A DNA stretch of 64,000 nucleotides from Neurospora crassa OR74A (lineage: Eukaryota > Ascomycota > Sordariomycetes > Sordariales > Sordariaceae), in contig NC_026505.1 of NCBI RefSeq assembly GCF_000182925.2, positions 2,604,001 through 2,668,000 on the forward strand, read 5' to 3'. Both the position numbers and the translations under genes were made by a program. Each line of letters starts with the position of its first letter. The first letter of the stretch is position 1. The notes beneath the pieces are model-generated. The model worked only from the letters and a program-made list of their open reading frames with translations, was not told where the DNA came from and did not search any database. Below, in pieces: positions 33,558-45,953 of this stretch.

Positions 33558-36534
33558 GCCTCGCCGTGACTGACGGATGGCAAAAGAGCTGCGAGATTCG
33601 CTCCGTGAGTGCTTGGTTGCCTGTCTATGTCTGTAATGAAAAGGGCAAGTGATATTGAGAAATGGGATTGGATTTGCCAGGGATACTGGGATCGACGACG
33701 GGACGGGGACTTGCTCGGCGAGGCTGCAACATCTTGATAGACCCTACACAGTGATGCTGTGTGTGCGATGTGATGTAGGTATAGGTAGCTTGATGAAGCT
33801 TCGGTTGAGGCGCAAACTACCTAGAGACCTCGCAAGTGCAAGAGACCTCTCCCTCTCTAATTCAAGGGTCCTCCGAGGGCAACACTACACAGTATACGCC
33901 AAGGTACCCCGGGATCCCAGGACAGGCGACGCCCTCAGATTGGTATGGTAAGGGGACGACGGGGTGAGCGGGTTCGGTATCGACGTGATCTGCTGCCAGC
34001 CCGCTTGCCCCCTTCAGGTGTCTGCTGCATCTGCGATGCGATGCAATGTGCTGCTTACCAGGCGCGGTATCTGGCGTTGAAACTTGGGTTGGGGCAACTT
34101 GGAAGGTCACATACATTGACTGCATTATGCTCTCATACGCCAGAGGGGTTTCTGCAGGAGAGAGAGAGATGAAGGGTTGAATACGTAGCGTCCACCTTCC
34201 ATGTCCCGATCGCTGGGGAATGGAAAAGCAACAACTTGACGCGATGCTTGGTATCGAGAAAACGCCACGGCATCGAAGAATGAATGGGTTGTGAATTGGA
34301 GATAGTGGGCGCAATCTCAGCTTCCTTAGTATGGGCTTCCAAAGATGGAAGTACCATGTCGGGCAACTGTAATAGCAGAGCTACTTATCGGCTGGAAGAT
34401 GCAACTTGATGCAGGTGACCCTGAAACTCAACTTTTTTTGTTGTTCTCTTGTGTCGAAGTGAGTGCGTTCACCTTCGTTCGGTTCTTTTTGCTTCAGTTG
34501 GTGCGGGGGGTGCACGTACGAATTGCACTCCCAAAGAGGACTAGAGGTGCTCGTCGTTACACGCTACGGACAGGCGACGATATGCACATCATTTCCAAAT
34601 TACCCAAACAGCTTAGCGTGGTGGAGATTGTTTCCAGCACCTCACCGTCACTGTGCGCAGGTGGTCTGTGCCTTGTTGATAGCGACAGGCTGGTGTCTCT
34701 TGGTATCCACCTTTGTCGTCTGGGCTTCAGGTACCGGTTAAGAATGACATATTCTGTCCGCATGATTGGACATCAGCCTGAATGGTCTTGGAATGAATGG
34801 GAAGGTATCAAATCTGCTACGGCCGGTGATCACTAGACACTGTTGCTTGGCTTCAGCTGGCATACACTAGTACCATTAGTATTGAGAGGGAGAAGCTTCG
34901 ATGTGACCACCAGCGCCCTTGGATGGCCTATCGAGACTGGAGGGCAGGTACTGTGATCCTCTGCATTATATGTATATATCAAACCACGGCTGTGGACTTG
35001 GCGATAGGCTAGAGCACGTAGTTGGTGTATAGCCACAGGTTACCTGTGGCCTCAACTGCCCTGATGAAAAGTTCATATGCTGTCATAGAGACCTCAAGAT
35101 TGGAAAAAGTGCGAAATCCAATGGACCCAGATGGTAGGCCGCATTTGAAGCCTTACTCCGTGGAATCATCGTGACATCAGCCTAGGTAGCCACTATTTTC
35201 TTTGCTTACTTGATGGTTATGTTGCATACACAGGTCCGAGGAGCTCAAGTTCTCGCTGCTCGTTAGTCCAGGCCAACCGGAAGAGCCTCCGTTGAATGCA
35301 TCGAGCTCCGTCAACGACACTGTCTGTCTGCTTCACATTAGCCGACATGCTCGGGAAGCGCCAGGTACCCAGACTCACTAGGGCCACGTTAGTTAACTTG
35401 GGCTAGGTTTGGTTGTCAGTCAGCGGCAGCGGGTAGTTAGAAAGCATCCCGGTCTGAGACAACTGTGTTCAGGTTCCGCCTGGATGGAAATTGCTTGAGC
35501 TGATACCGAGACTGACAAGCCTTGACGCGATTTGCTCCACGAAGCGCAGAAAACGGCCATTGGTTCGGGGTTTCTCTGGCGTACTCCTTTGACTAAGCTC
35601 TACTCAGAGCGTTGGTTAGCGAATTCCGGTTCTAAAGCTGCATTCGCCAACTTCTCGCCAAAGGATAGAGAAATCGGCCATTCGCGATAACGAAATAGTC
35701 TTGATGAACCCCTTACACCGGAGGGCAAGCCCGGGTACGACGTAACGCACTAGTCTTTCAAGTCCAACTGTTGCTTTCAGATTCCCAAGTGACATGATCT
35801 GCGGGACCGAAGAAGACCTTTCCACAAGCAAAGCCAAGTATACCATTCCTCTGCTTATCGGTAACAGACTTGTGAGCGGCCTTCGCCTTGGCGTACTTCA
35901 GACTGAGAATTCTCCAGGTCGATCTGTGCCTGACAGAGAGATGGCTCCACATCGAGCTCGTAATGGCGGACCCAGATGGATGAGATAAGATAGTTGAGAG
36001 GTCGCCAATGCATGTTGAACAAAGCCGATTAGTCCCTGGCAAAAAGAAAAAGACCCTGTGGCTGAATGACAGTTCGGGCAAAATTTCCCACCATATCCAA
36101 TCAGGAATGCCGCGGTCCCAAGCATGTAGACATGTACCGCTCATATGCTGCGGGTTCCAGCTCCTTCGCTCATGAAGAGTATATCGGACGAGTTAACTGA
36201 GCTTGGTTCATGACCGTCCAGGCGACTAATAGGAATAGCTGTGGTACCCACTACACATCTCTTGATGTCGCTGGATTACTGAATAAAGACGTGAGAGATG
36301 AAATATACAAGTAAATGAGCTACCAAACACTTACCAATTGCTTTTAAAGAAGCAGTCACCAGCTCCAAGCCATCCGACAGCCACTCGCCAATCTTCTGGT
36401 CACAAATTCTCCGGGCATCGAGTCCCAATCCCGCGTTCGTCCAACCCTATGCAGCGTAGCAGACGGAAACAATGCGGGTGTCGATTCCCCGGGGGAGTGG
36501 TGCGTCCCAGCATCCGTACCTTGGGAGACGGCAA

Positions 36535-36555
36535 CCCCCCCCCCCCCCCCCCCCC
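36535..36555 (+). repeat. Poly-C tract (21 C)
   Basis: An uninterrupted run of 21 C. The opposite G strand could form a G-quadruplex. A 21-base homopolymer of C is unusual in a nuclear genome and its length may be inaccurate. Confidence 0.9.
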
Positions 36556-39500
36556 TCGCATCCGCCAACCCGAGTGTGTGGACTGGCGACACCAAGTGTG
36601 ATCCCGACCTACGCCGCCAAGCTATCATTGGCTGGAGTACCAGTAAGGGTGAACAAGGGGACTGTGAAAAAGCACAACGCGCAACTTGAGTTCATCACTT
36701 GATTGTGATGTGCCCAAAAGTTGAACCTGAGGTGACTGATACCTCTTTCGAAACTCCGAAGCTTTTCGGTCTGTCCGACTCGTGGCCGGACAGCATGGAA
36801 GACGTCCAGCCGACGCAAAGAGAATGAATTAACAGGGCAACTCTAAAATGGCGTTTAGAGTTCCATGCGCAAGTGATTTTTTTTTTGGATATTTTTGGGC
36901 GAGTGCGACGGCGATTGCCGGAGCAGATGGGAACTGGATCAACTGAGGAGTTGTTCGTCGTCACCTGGAGAGAAAGTCGCGAGGAGCCGACAGACTTTGC
37001 TGCGGTGATGAACATGGGATTTATTCATGTCTTCTGGCCCGTGCACCATGTACACTACGTAATTTACAGTTCACCGTAATCGATGGTTAGGACGGAATGC
37101 GCTGCAAACGCCCTGCTCAGTGCAGGTTGGTACCTGGACCCCGCCAATCTTGAAATAAAGTGTATTGCGGAGGACCGGCATGGTCTTGGCTGTCCTGTGA
37201 GGCTCTGCGACAAGACATGGGAAATGGTAGCAGGAGATCTGGAAGCTCTAGACTCCCCTCTTTCATCATCATGATCACCACAATCGCATCTTCGAAGATG
37301 GCCTAAGAAAATTATGGGCAATGAAAACCCAACATATTACTCTTGTGTCCTACTCTGCCCGTTGAGCTAAAACGGGGCAAGCCATTCTACTACAGAGACT
37401 GGAGGTGGCTGGCAGGTTTCAGAGATATCCGTCGGATGTTTACTTTGCGGCAACAATCGGCATCACGGGCAAGAGATGTTTGGATGTCTACCGAACTCCA
37501 AGTTGAAGTGAAGCGGAGTGTACTAGAGGTATCGAACTCCAGGTGGTCACAATGGGGTCCAAACCAAAAGCGGTGGATAAATTCGAAACTTCCGAGTACC
37601 TTACTGATCACCTAGACGAACTTGGAAGGTGCTCACCAAGTGTAAAGATACCCCGACAATGGAAAGAAGTTGCCTACAAGTAAATGGAAGGCAGCACAGA
37701 AGGGCGTACAGAACTTGAACGGGAAAGCGTCCGAGTGGAACTGGTTCGGGCTACCAAATTCCCGACGAAGCACCAAGTGGAAGTGACTCCCATCTTCGGG
37801 ACCGTTCGCGGTTGCAGTTGTCCAGTGTTCCCCCTTTGAAGTCACTCGACGGCACTTAACTTCCATCTGTCGAACTTTCAAGTCCCAAGTTTCACTACAC
37901 AATCCCGTCACCTCACTTCACCTCGCTACAACCATGTCCCCTCGAACATCCCCATCCCGCCATCACCTGGTTGGATGATAACCCCCATTGATTCATTTCC
38001 ACCGAGCGTCACTCGACTTTCCCAGGTCCACATCGCGGAGGCTGACTGCAGTGGTTCAAAATAAAGCAAGCAATAAACACAGAGGCACACCAATGCCCAG
38101 GTTTCAGAGACCAAAGGGGTTCTAGCAGGCACAGCCCGGTTCGTTTATGTCAGGTACGGGATCTCGAATCCCTGCGACAAAGACCAAGTAGAAAACTCCT
38201 TCATCACCACACCAGGGAACAATGCTGTTGCTAGTAAATTATCGAGTGTTTGAGGTATGGTGCTTGACATCGATGTTACACCATGTTTCTGTGGCTGCCT
38301 TGGCTTCCCGCCTACGGCCAAGTTCCTGTTGCTATCTCCCTCTCCTTAGCCCTTTCTGCTCATACTTCTACCTCTATCGCATATTCTCACAATCTCCATG
38401 GCCAAGAGCAACACAACAAAAGAGGCCGATGCAGGCCTGACAGCTTCGATCTTGATGGGTAAGCTCACTGTCTAGCATCACAAGCAAACCCAAAGGTAGC
38501 TAACATTTGTGTGCAGAGAAACGTTATACAGTCCTCTCAAAGATCACCAATGGATAACTTGATTGGACATGGTTTCCGAACCATGACGACTCATGCGCCG
38601 GAATCATCCGCAAGCGAGGTGCTTCATACCGAACATTACAGAGCAGTGCTCGGCCAATCATCAAGGTAACGTGATGTTCCTCAATACCTCTAGCCTCTCA
38701 TTTTCGCTCACAGCAATGCGCTGTCACTTCCGCCGTTATGTCGAAAAACTCACCATGATATGCACTGATACTGAATCTTAAATTCCCGGAACACCGACTC
38801 CGCGGATGCGAGGCGTACGCCATGCGTCGCGTCTTTTCACGAAAGCTACAAACGGCCGGGTCTTTTGTTTTGATTCACGGGCGGTGCCAACGGCCTGGGT
38901 CGCCCATAAGCACAAGGCCTGAATAAATGCAGCCACCCGTGGCGGTACGTAGGTTATCACTCCCCAGTATAATATTAGAAGCGATCAGTGATCGGTGAAA
39001 CCTATGCCTTGAATCGTGCAAGATCAACCAGATCCCCCCGCATAATGATGTATGCAGCTAAGCTCATCATCATTAAGAGCTTAGCGACCGTTTGTTCCCT
39101 GATACAGCGAGGCACGCGAGTAGTCACATGTTTTTGAGTCAACTGTAGCCTTCCAGTCGCATCAACATCACGGACATCCCTGGGTCGGTGCTCTATTACT
39201 CAATGCTGTGCCGAATCGCCGTATTCGAGGCTTGCTTACGGCTGCGAACAGGGCAGAAGCCGACGATCAATAACCCTTCCCCATGAGTCTGCCACCTTTC
39301 TGGACAGTCTAGACTTGTTTTGAGACAAAGTCCTGTTAGCAAGCTGCCCTCCTTTCCCAGGGTACCTAACGCCACTCCCTCCACTCAGCCCCAGCCGTTT
39401 CCTCAGGGCTGACTTTAGAGTGATGCTCTACCTACAGCCCCGCCTGCTTTGTATGCTGCCACCGCCCGGCGCGAATGGGTTTCATCATAGGGGTCCATAA

Positions 39501-42500
39501 CCATGTTTCGATAGTTTGTGAAGTCTGCACGATCCCTACCCACATGAACGACATGGGAAGTCTTCATCAGCACGAGCAAGGGTGGTACGGAGACCGATCA
39601 TTAAAGAGCATAGGTATTCTTTAAATCGCCACCCCGGCCGCAGGCTTCTTGACTAGTGTTTTGATATGGCTACGGAATACAACCCATATACGGAAGCTAA
39701 AACTTGCCTTGGTACCTAGATATTGTAAGGTCCGTTTATCCCGTATGAAAGCTCCGTTAAGACGAGAACAAGCCTTGGAATTTCTGCCCAGTCACGAAAA
39801 TGTAGACAGCGGCTCGGGGTTGGCGACATCGGCGTGTGCCGATCCATAAGGAACGGAAGGCTCTTGGGATCAGAGGGTGAGGACTAGCATGTAGATTTCT
39901 GACCTGCGTACGTTTCTAGATCCGGATACTTTTCCTCGGCGCTCCTCTAGAATCGTGAGATTTGAGCTCACCTCTTGTAACCTGTTGATCAGGGGTTTGC
40001 GATCGATCGTTATAGACTCATCAATTCGAGATTAGCAAGCAGGAGCATAAGAGGTCCGATGAAAATTGGGAGATTTGGCGTCACTCGCCAAAAAGTAATG
40101 TCGGCTAAGGTTAGTAAGTAAGCTAACACGCTTTAGTCGAACTATCATTGCGCTATTCTCCTTGGGATCTTCTTCGTTGGATTCAGGAGCATAGTTGATT
40201 TCGCCATTTTCCTAATGAGGAAGTTCTTGATTCACTTCTTGAGCAACAACATACACTCAAGAGTCACAGATGCAGGAATCATCAGCCAGCCATGGCAGAG
40301 TTATAGACTTGGATCGAAATATCATCTTTTAGTACCTAGATGAGATTGAAATTGGAGAATATGTCAAATTAATAGCGTAGTCTGCACATAAGATCACAAC
40401 GAAGTGAACATCTCAATGGCGTCTATTGTCACTTGCTCACAAAATCTCCACCATCCTCAAGTTCGACAAATCTTGACAACAATCAACATCCGGATCAAGC
40501 CTCATCACCTTCACCACATCAGTATGGCCTGCGAGTCGTGCATATCCGCTACCTCCAAGTCCTCGCTGTGATATATTAATCCATTTCATCTGCCTTCTCA
40601 GACGCACAACTCGGGACGACCGACAGCAGCGAGTTGTGTTGAGGCAAGCACTCCATCCCCACCCACTTCCCTAAATATGATGAATCCTCGCCACTTTGTC
40701 AAGCTCCTCACACTAAATGTTGCCTTCGAACGCTACTCTATATGTCTGGTACGTCTGGCAGAATTGGCATTCCAAGCGAGTGAGCCATGTACCGGTTGAA
40801 TAATCCATGATTTCCAGAAGGTTTCACCTTTCCTACAATCCCAGTAAGTTTAGGACCCCAACCAACGATTCGTTGTTCACATTTCTGACTGACTGACTAA
40901 CTAAACCAGAACAACATCGTCCGGCACATAAAGCAAAGTGCTTTTGAGAGAGCTAAAGCGTGCCTTGACAAAAGCGGCTTTGGCGTAATTTGTTCTGCCA
41001 GTCCTTTGACCCACTGCCACTCAGCAATTATTCGCCACGACAAAGCCAGAGATTTTTGTATAGTGGTCGGTGGGCAAAGAAGGACCAAATGATGGGTAAT
41101 TCACTACTGTACAGGGTGATTGCCACAATTGATGGGAAAGGTCCGATAGTCGCATATGAAGCTACCGTGAGATTGTATACCAGGATAAGTTGGCTCGCAA
41201 CCTAGCTTGTTGAAGTTGGACCTGAGCAGTTGGTTCAAAGATCGAATTTCTCAAATTGAGCGCTGATATTCAAAAAGGATCTAGATTTCGGTTATGGGCC
41301 AGTCATAGAAACATATGAGCTGAGGAAGGGAAAGAATGAACCCAAACCTCAAAGATCGCAGGGTTTTCAGTTGCGACAGCGCGAGGCTTTTCCCGGGAAG
41401 GACCACATGACCGAGTGTCAAATGGGACTTTTCAAGTGGAAGTCATGTCACAGCGCAGCTCTATTGTATTTCCTTGAAGAAGATGCCATGCGCCTGCCAT
41501 CGCTCCTGCCACACTGCAGATCCAAGCGGCTGGCATGCTCTCCCCCTGATGTCGGACGAAATGACACCTTTCCTCGCACCTTCTCAGACTGGCCTAAGAA
41601 GAAGGCACCAGTGGCAGGCACGATACAAGGTCCGCCATATGAGGTCGGCCCCCTAGTCTCTCTACCGACCACAGCGGGGAGTTCTGTGGTCTCGAATCTC
41701 ATGGCGCATTGAATCATTCATGAAAACTTGGCGCGGCGGTTTTCGTAGGTCTGTAGCTGGGATATTGTCGTTCCTTCTACAAAATTACCTAGCCGACTTA
41801 GCTTTTTGCACCTTTGTTTGATTCGCGAATGGATGAGAATGCTGAAAATTACGGTTTGGGATTTTTACTTCTTACCTAAGTTTGGGATTGTGGGAGAGAT
41901 TTGTGTGTTGGGTTGTATGTAGCGCCGACCGATCGTGATATTATCGCCTTTTTGTGCACCTCGGACACTCCGCCTTGATCGTAACAGGACACGACTTTGG
42001 GCTAATTCGTTTGAGACTGGTAGTTACAAATGACGTGGATAATCATACATAATGGTATATAGAGAGTCTGTGAAGGTCGCTCTTCTCTTCTCGGGGAAGT
42101 CAAGAGGAATGTCCAAGTTTATCCGAAGGCAAGAATGCAAGACGGTGAAGCACCGACAGCTTCGTCATGACTGTGGCGGTACCTTTCGAAACTACTGCAC
42201 CATTTATATGACGGTTGCTTCCAGGTTGGGCTGATTGCTGAATACACATTCGTTGATGCTTTTGATGCTTATGTCTACGTAAACCCGAACCAATGGAAGC
42301 CAAATTGAGGGTCAATCATGAGCTACAAGACGTAAATGAGGGGACTGCGGCTCATGCGCTTTGAGGCCCGGCTATGCAATTGATGTGAAATCTTAAACGG
42401 AGCTTCCCTTCCTGTACTATAGCACTTCGTGTAACGCAGCTGCATATGTAGTTGATATCTAGTACCCCGCCTTTGATGATGCTCAATGACACAAATTCGT

Positions 42501-42699
42501 GGACTCAACCCTTGCTTCAATCCCAACGAGGACAGAACAGCAGAGTACCAGAACAAGCGAGTTGGATATCCTCCTCGGCTCATTACTTACCTGTCTGCTC
42601 GAACCTCGTTCATCAAGCTTCCCTTCTGTCACCACACACCTACCAGCTTGACTCTAAACCAATATACAAGAACAGAACCAAAACGAACCGAAACCAACC

Positions 42700-44718
42700 A
42701 TGGGCGACGCTTCCCAACCTCGAACCATCCACGGCCCTCCTCGCCTCCTCGACATCCAAACCACCGTCCCCGACCCGCGAATCCTCTTCATGAAAAACGT
42801 CTCCATCCCTCTCAAATCCTCCCCGTTTCCCATCCGCGCCAACATCTACCTCCCGAAGCCATGTGCCTCCTCGCCCGGCCTCGATGTCAACGAACCCCAA
42901 CCCGAGGTCCAATCCAAGAAATACCCAGTCATAGTAACCTACGGCCCCTATGGGAAGGACATCCCTTACTCTTCATTCCACCCAGGCTCCTTCGCCGAGG
43001 TCAACGCCGAGCAGCGGTCCGAGTTCTCCGCCTGGGAGACGCCCGATCCGGTGTACTGGTGCAAGCAAGGGTATGCGGTGGTGCGAGCGGACGAGCGCGG
43101 GACGGGACAGAGCCCGGGACTGCTGGATACGATGAGTAAGGATACGAGCGATGCTTTTTGTCAAGTGATTGAGTGGTGTGCGGAGCAGGAGTGGTCGAAT
43201 GGGAAGGTGGGCTTATTGGGGGTTTCTTATTATGCTGGTGAGCTGAGTTATATGAAATCTAGTCGGAAAAAAAGAAAAAGAAAGGTTGTTGACAAGTGAC
43301 AACAGGTTCTCAATGGCGAGTCGCTGCTCGTCGACCAAAGGGCTTAGCGGCCATCATCCCTTGGGAAGGCATGTCTGACTACTACCGCGATCGGTGTCGA
43401 CATGGCGGAATCCTCTCCAACAACTTCATCGATATCTGGTGGAACCGGCAGGTGCTGGTTAATCAGTATGGTCTGCCCGGCCGCTCCGAACTGAAGTTCC
43501 CACCAGACGGACCCAGCGCTAGGGGACAGGAAGACACGATCGAAGGTGACCTATCCGAGGAACAGTTGGTATCAAACAGAAACGATCAGACCAAAGACAA
43601 CGAGGCGCATCGGTTTCGCGACGAAGACTATTATGCCAGTAAGGAGTATCGACTTGAGGACATCGAGGTTCCTGTGCTGAGCGTGGCGAACTGGGGCGGT
43701 ATCACGCTCCATCTGCGCGGTAACGTGCTGGGTTATACGTATGCCGGATCAAGATTCAAGTATCTGCGTTTCATCACTGGTCGACACGATCTTCCGTTCT
43801 ACTACAAGGAGCATGTTGAACTTCAAAAGAGCTTCCTTGACGCCTTTCTCAAGGGAGAAGATAAGGTCGGCTGGAGTATCCCTGACAAAGTCTCTCCCAT
43901 CGAGGTAACGCTGCGCAAAGGTAATGTTGGCTTCAACGACGCAGAGAAGGAGAAAGCGTACAAGAGACGGAATGAGGGCCAATGGCCGCTTTATTCAACA
44001 GAGTATACAGACTTCTACCTTGGATCTGATCACACTCTCTCCCGGAACAGGCCAGACCCAACCATGCCAGCGCAAATCGGATACAAAGCTCTTGAAAGCC
44101 TGGACAAGCCTGAGTTGGTCCAATTCGTCACAGCACCCTTCGAGAAAGAGACCGAGATAACCGGCCATATCGTGGCACACTTGAATGTCTCGGTGACGCC
44201 TGAGAACACGCAAAACGAGGCAGACATTGACCTCTTCCTGACCATTCGCCATATCGACCGTTCGGGGAACGAAGTGTTCTACACCGGAACAGCGGGTGAC
44301 CCCGTTCCTGTCTGCAAAGGCTGGCTCCGAGTGAGCAACCGAAAGGTCCACGAGGAAAATCCCAGGCACAAGCCATGGCTCCCTTTTAGAGAGTACTTCT
44401 CGACCGATGTTCTTCCCGTGAAGGCTGGAGAGGTGTACGGCGTTGACGTTGAGCTCTGGCCAACCAACGTAGTGGTGGGCGTAGGTGGTGGGATTTTGCT
44501 CGAGGTTTCCAGTGGTGACACGCAGGGCGCTGGGATCTTCCAGCATAACTCCGAGACAGACAGGTGAGTTCCCTTTCAACGGTCACATCCTGTGTTTGAA
44601 CGTAGCGTACTAATTCTGCTCAAGACCCGCTTCAAAATTTGCTGGCCAGAATCATATCCATTTCGGAGAAGGCTTTGACAACTATGTCACACTGCCCATA
44701 ATCCCGGAACACATCTAG
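42700..44718 (+). CDS. CocE/NonD-type alpha/beta hydrolase (peptidase S15-like)
   Basis: Three exons (42700-43237, 43306-44563, 44625-44718) encode 629 residues. The family includes bacterial cocaine esterase and X-Pro dipeptidyl-peptidases and hydrolyses ester or amide bonds. The N-terminal hydrolase domain has the nucleophile elbow GVSYYAGS, split by intron 1, preceded by ADERGTGQSPG. The C-terminal half (from about residue 390) is the jelly-roll domain typical of the family (ITGHIVAHLNVSV, GWLRVSNRKV). The usual catalytic Asp motif (GWYD-like) aligns with ANWGGITLHLRG, so the acid is not where expected; His in TGRHDLPFY is the candidate catalytic His. No secretion signal is visible, so it is probably cytosolic. 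The substrate is unknown. Introns are 68 and 61 nt. Confidence 0.85.
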
Positions 44719-45128
44719 GCGGTGCAACGTCGACCTCAGGCAGTTTTTCAACAGCGAGAAATGGTGTTGTATTCCAGAGACGGGGTATCGTATGTCGTGT
44801 GATATCCTCCACACAAGTGCTTGCTTTGCTAGTGTTGCCCAAAGAACAATAAACTCCGAGTGTTGTCCGCGAAATTTGGTAGCCCGTAGATTCCGGTGAA
44901 AGATGTGAAGTTTGTCGTTCGTCGTGACCAAACCCCCTTCCAGTCGCTGCTTCCTCCCACCTCATTCGTTGTTCCCGCGTGCCTCCACGTCCACCGCGGC
45001 ATCCCCTTCTCCATCCACCATTTCCGCGAGATACCCAACATTGCCGCGCAACATCCATCAGCTAACACAGATGCCGTCTGAACCGTTGTCGCTGTCCCCG
45101 TATCAGGCGTTCTCGAGTGGACAGTCGT
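44719..45128. other. Convergent intergenic region
   Basis: The 3' regions of the CocE-type gene and of the UPF0390 gene meet here. No further gene or repeat is seen. Confidence 0.5.
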
Positions 45129-45398
45129 TTAGCCGAACTTTCTGGTTCCACCCTTGAATTTCTCCTTGTTCTCCTCCTTCTTGCCCTTGCCGATCAGCTC
45201 CAAGTGACCAGCCCTGGCTCCCAGCATCTTCTCGGTCTTGGCGGCCATGCCGGCAGTGAACTTCTTTTGGACCTTGTCGGCCTTGGTCTTGTTCTTCTTG
45301 ACCTTGGTGACGCCCGACTTCTTGGGAGCCTTGCCGCCCTTGGACCGGTTTAGTCCAGGGTTGGGCTTGGTGATTTTGCTGCCCGAGCCTTGGGCCAT
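45129..45398 (-). CDS. UPF0390 / DUF2462 small basic protein
   Basis: An intronless gene for 89 residues, very rich in Lys and Gly. It begins MAQGSGSKITKPNPGL and ends in the GGTRKFG tail. This matches the UPF0390 family (related to the animal Leydig cell tumor 10 kDa protein), probably a nuclear or nucleolar protein, though its function is unknown. A long open frame continues upstream of the ATG, but that part is hydrophobic and pyrimidine-rich and is taken as the leader. The gene is divergent from the epsilon-COP gene, 555 bp away. Confidence 0.8.
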   Translation of the reverse strand: MAQGSGSKITKPNPGLNRSKGGKAPKKSGVTKVKKNKTKADKVQKKFTAGMAAKTEKMLGARAGHLELIGKGKKEENKEKFKGGTRKFG

Positions 45399-45953
45399 GT
45401 TGGCGGTGGTTCGGAATGGATTTTTGAATGAGGCGACAACCGGATTGTGGAGGTCGCGCAAATTGAAGAGAAAAAGGAAAGAAAAGAGGAGAGAGAAAAA
45501 CTGAAGAGATGCAACCAAAGTTATGGCAACGCCGTTTTCTCACCGCCAAAATTGTGTCCGGCAGAATCTTTCTAGACGCAGGAACGTGCGCACTTTAAGC
45601 AATCCCCACATCCCCTCCACGCGGCATGTTCCGGCTCCACCGGACAGCTCCACGTCGAGGTAAGGCACCTTGTACTCGTGTTTGGCTGTCCACTACTGGC
45701 TTATCCCCTATCAACCACTGAAGCTATACTGAACTGTCCATCATTTAAACTATCAACAACAGCAGACACCAGTCCCTACCAGGTATATAACAGCCAGCAC
45801 CTTGCGAAATCAGTCCTTCGGCAGCATCCCATAATACCTACCTCTACGAACACCAGGCCAGTCCTTGACGCCAACATAATCCTCGCTCATCGATAAGCAC
45901 GACGACCACCACCATTCTAATCCGGAACCCCCCCCTCCAAACCGATAATCAAG
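45399..45953. other. Divergent promoter region (UPF0390 / epsilon-COP)
   Basis: This 555-bp segment must contain both promoters. A TATATAA word at 45784-45790 lies 164 bp before the epsilon-COP ATG and could be a TATA box. A pyrimidine-rich leader lies on the UPF0390 side. Confidence 0.45.

Larger units (their letters stand above)
32050..42699. other. 10.6-kb stretch with no supported gene
   Basis: Open frames of 60-217 codons occur on both strands, but they are short, overlap one another and show no family signature or exon chain. GC content is ordinary, so this is not a RIP block. The first part should hold the promoter of the Ilp-like gene and the last part the promoter of the CocE-type gene. 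It contains a 26-T run and a 21-C run (listed) and many TACCTAGGTA-like words, for example near 33780, 35190, 39713 and 40333. Long non-coding RNA, decayed genes or large regulatory DNA are all possible. I can support none of them. Confidence 0.55.

Noticed and set aside
34890-34915. GTGACCACCAGCG, a match to part of fungal 5S rRNA
   Set aside because: Only about 13 bases agree. The rest of the 5S sequence and its internal promoter are absent.
42486-43139. 217-codon frame upstream of and overlapping the CocE-type gene
   Set aside because: It is an out-of-frame shadow of exon 1 and its leader. The conserved hydrolase motifs are in the frame starting at 42700.
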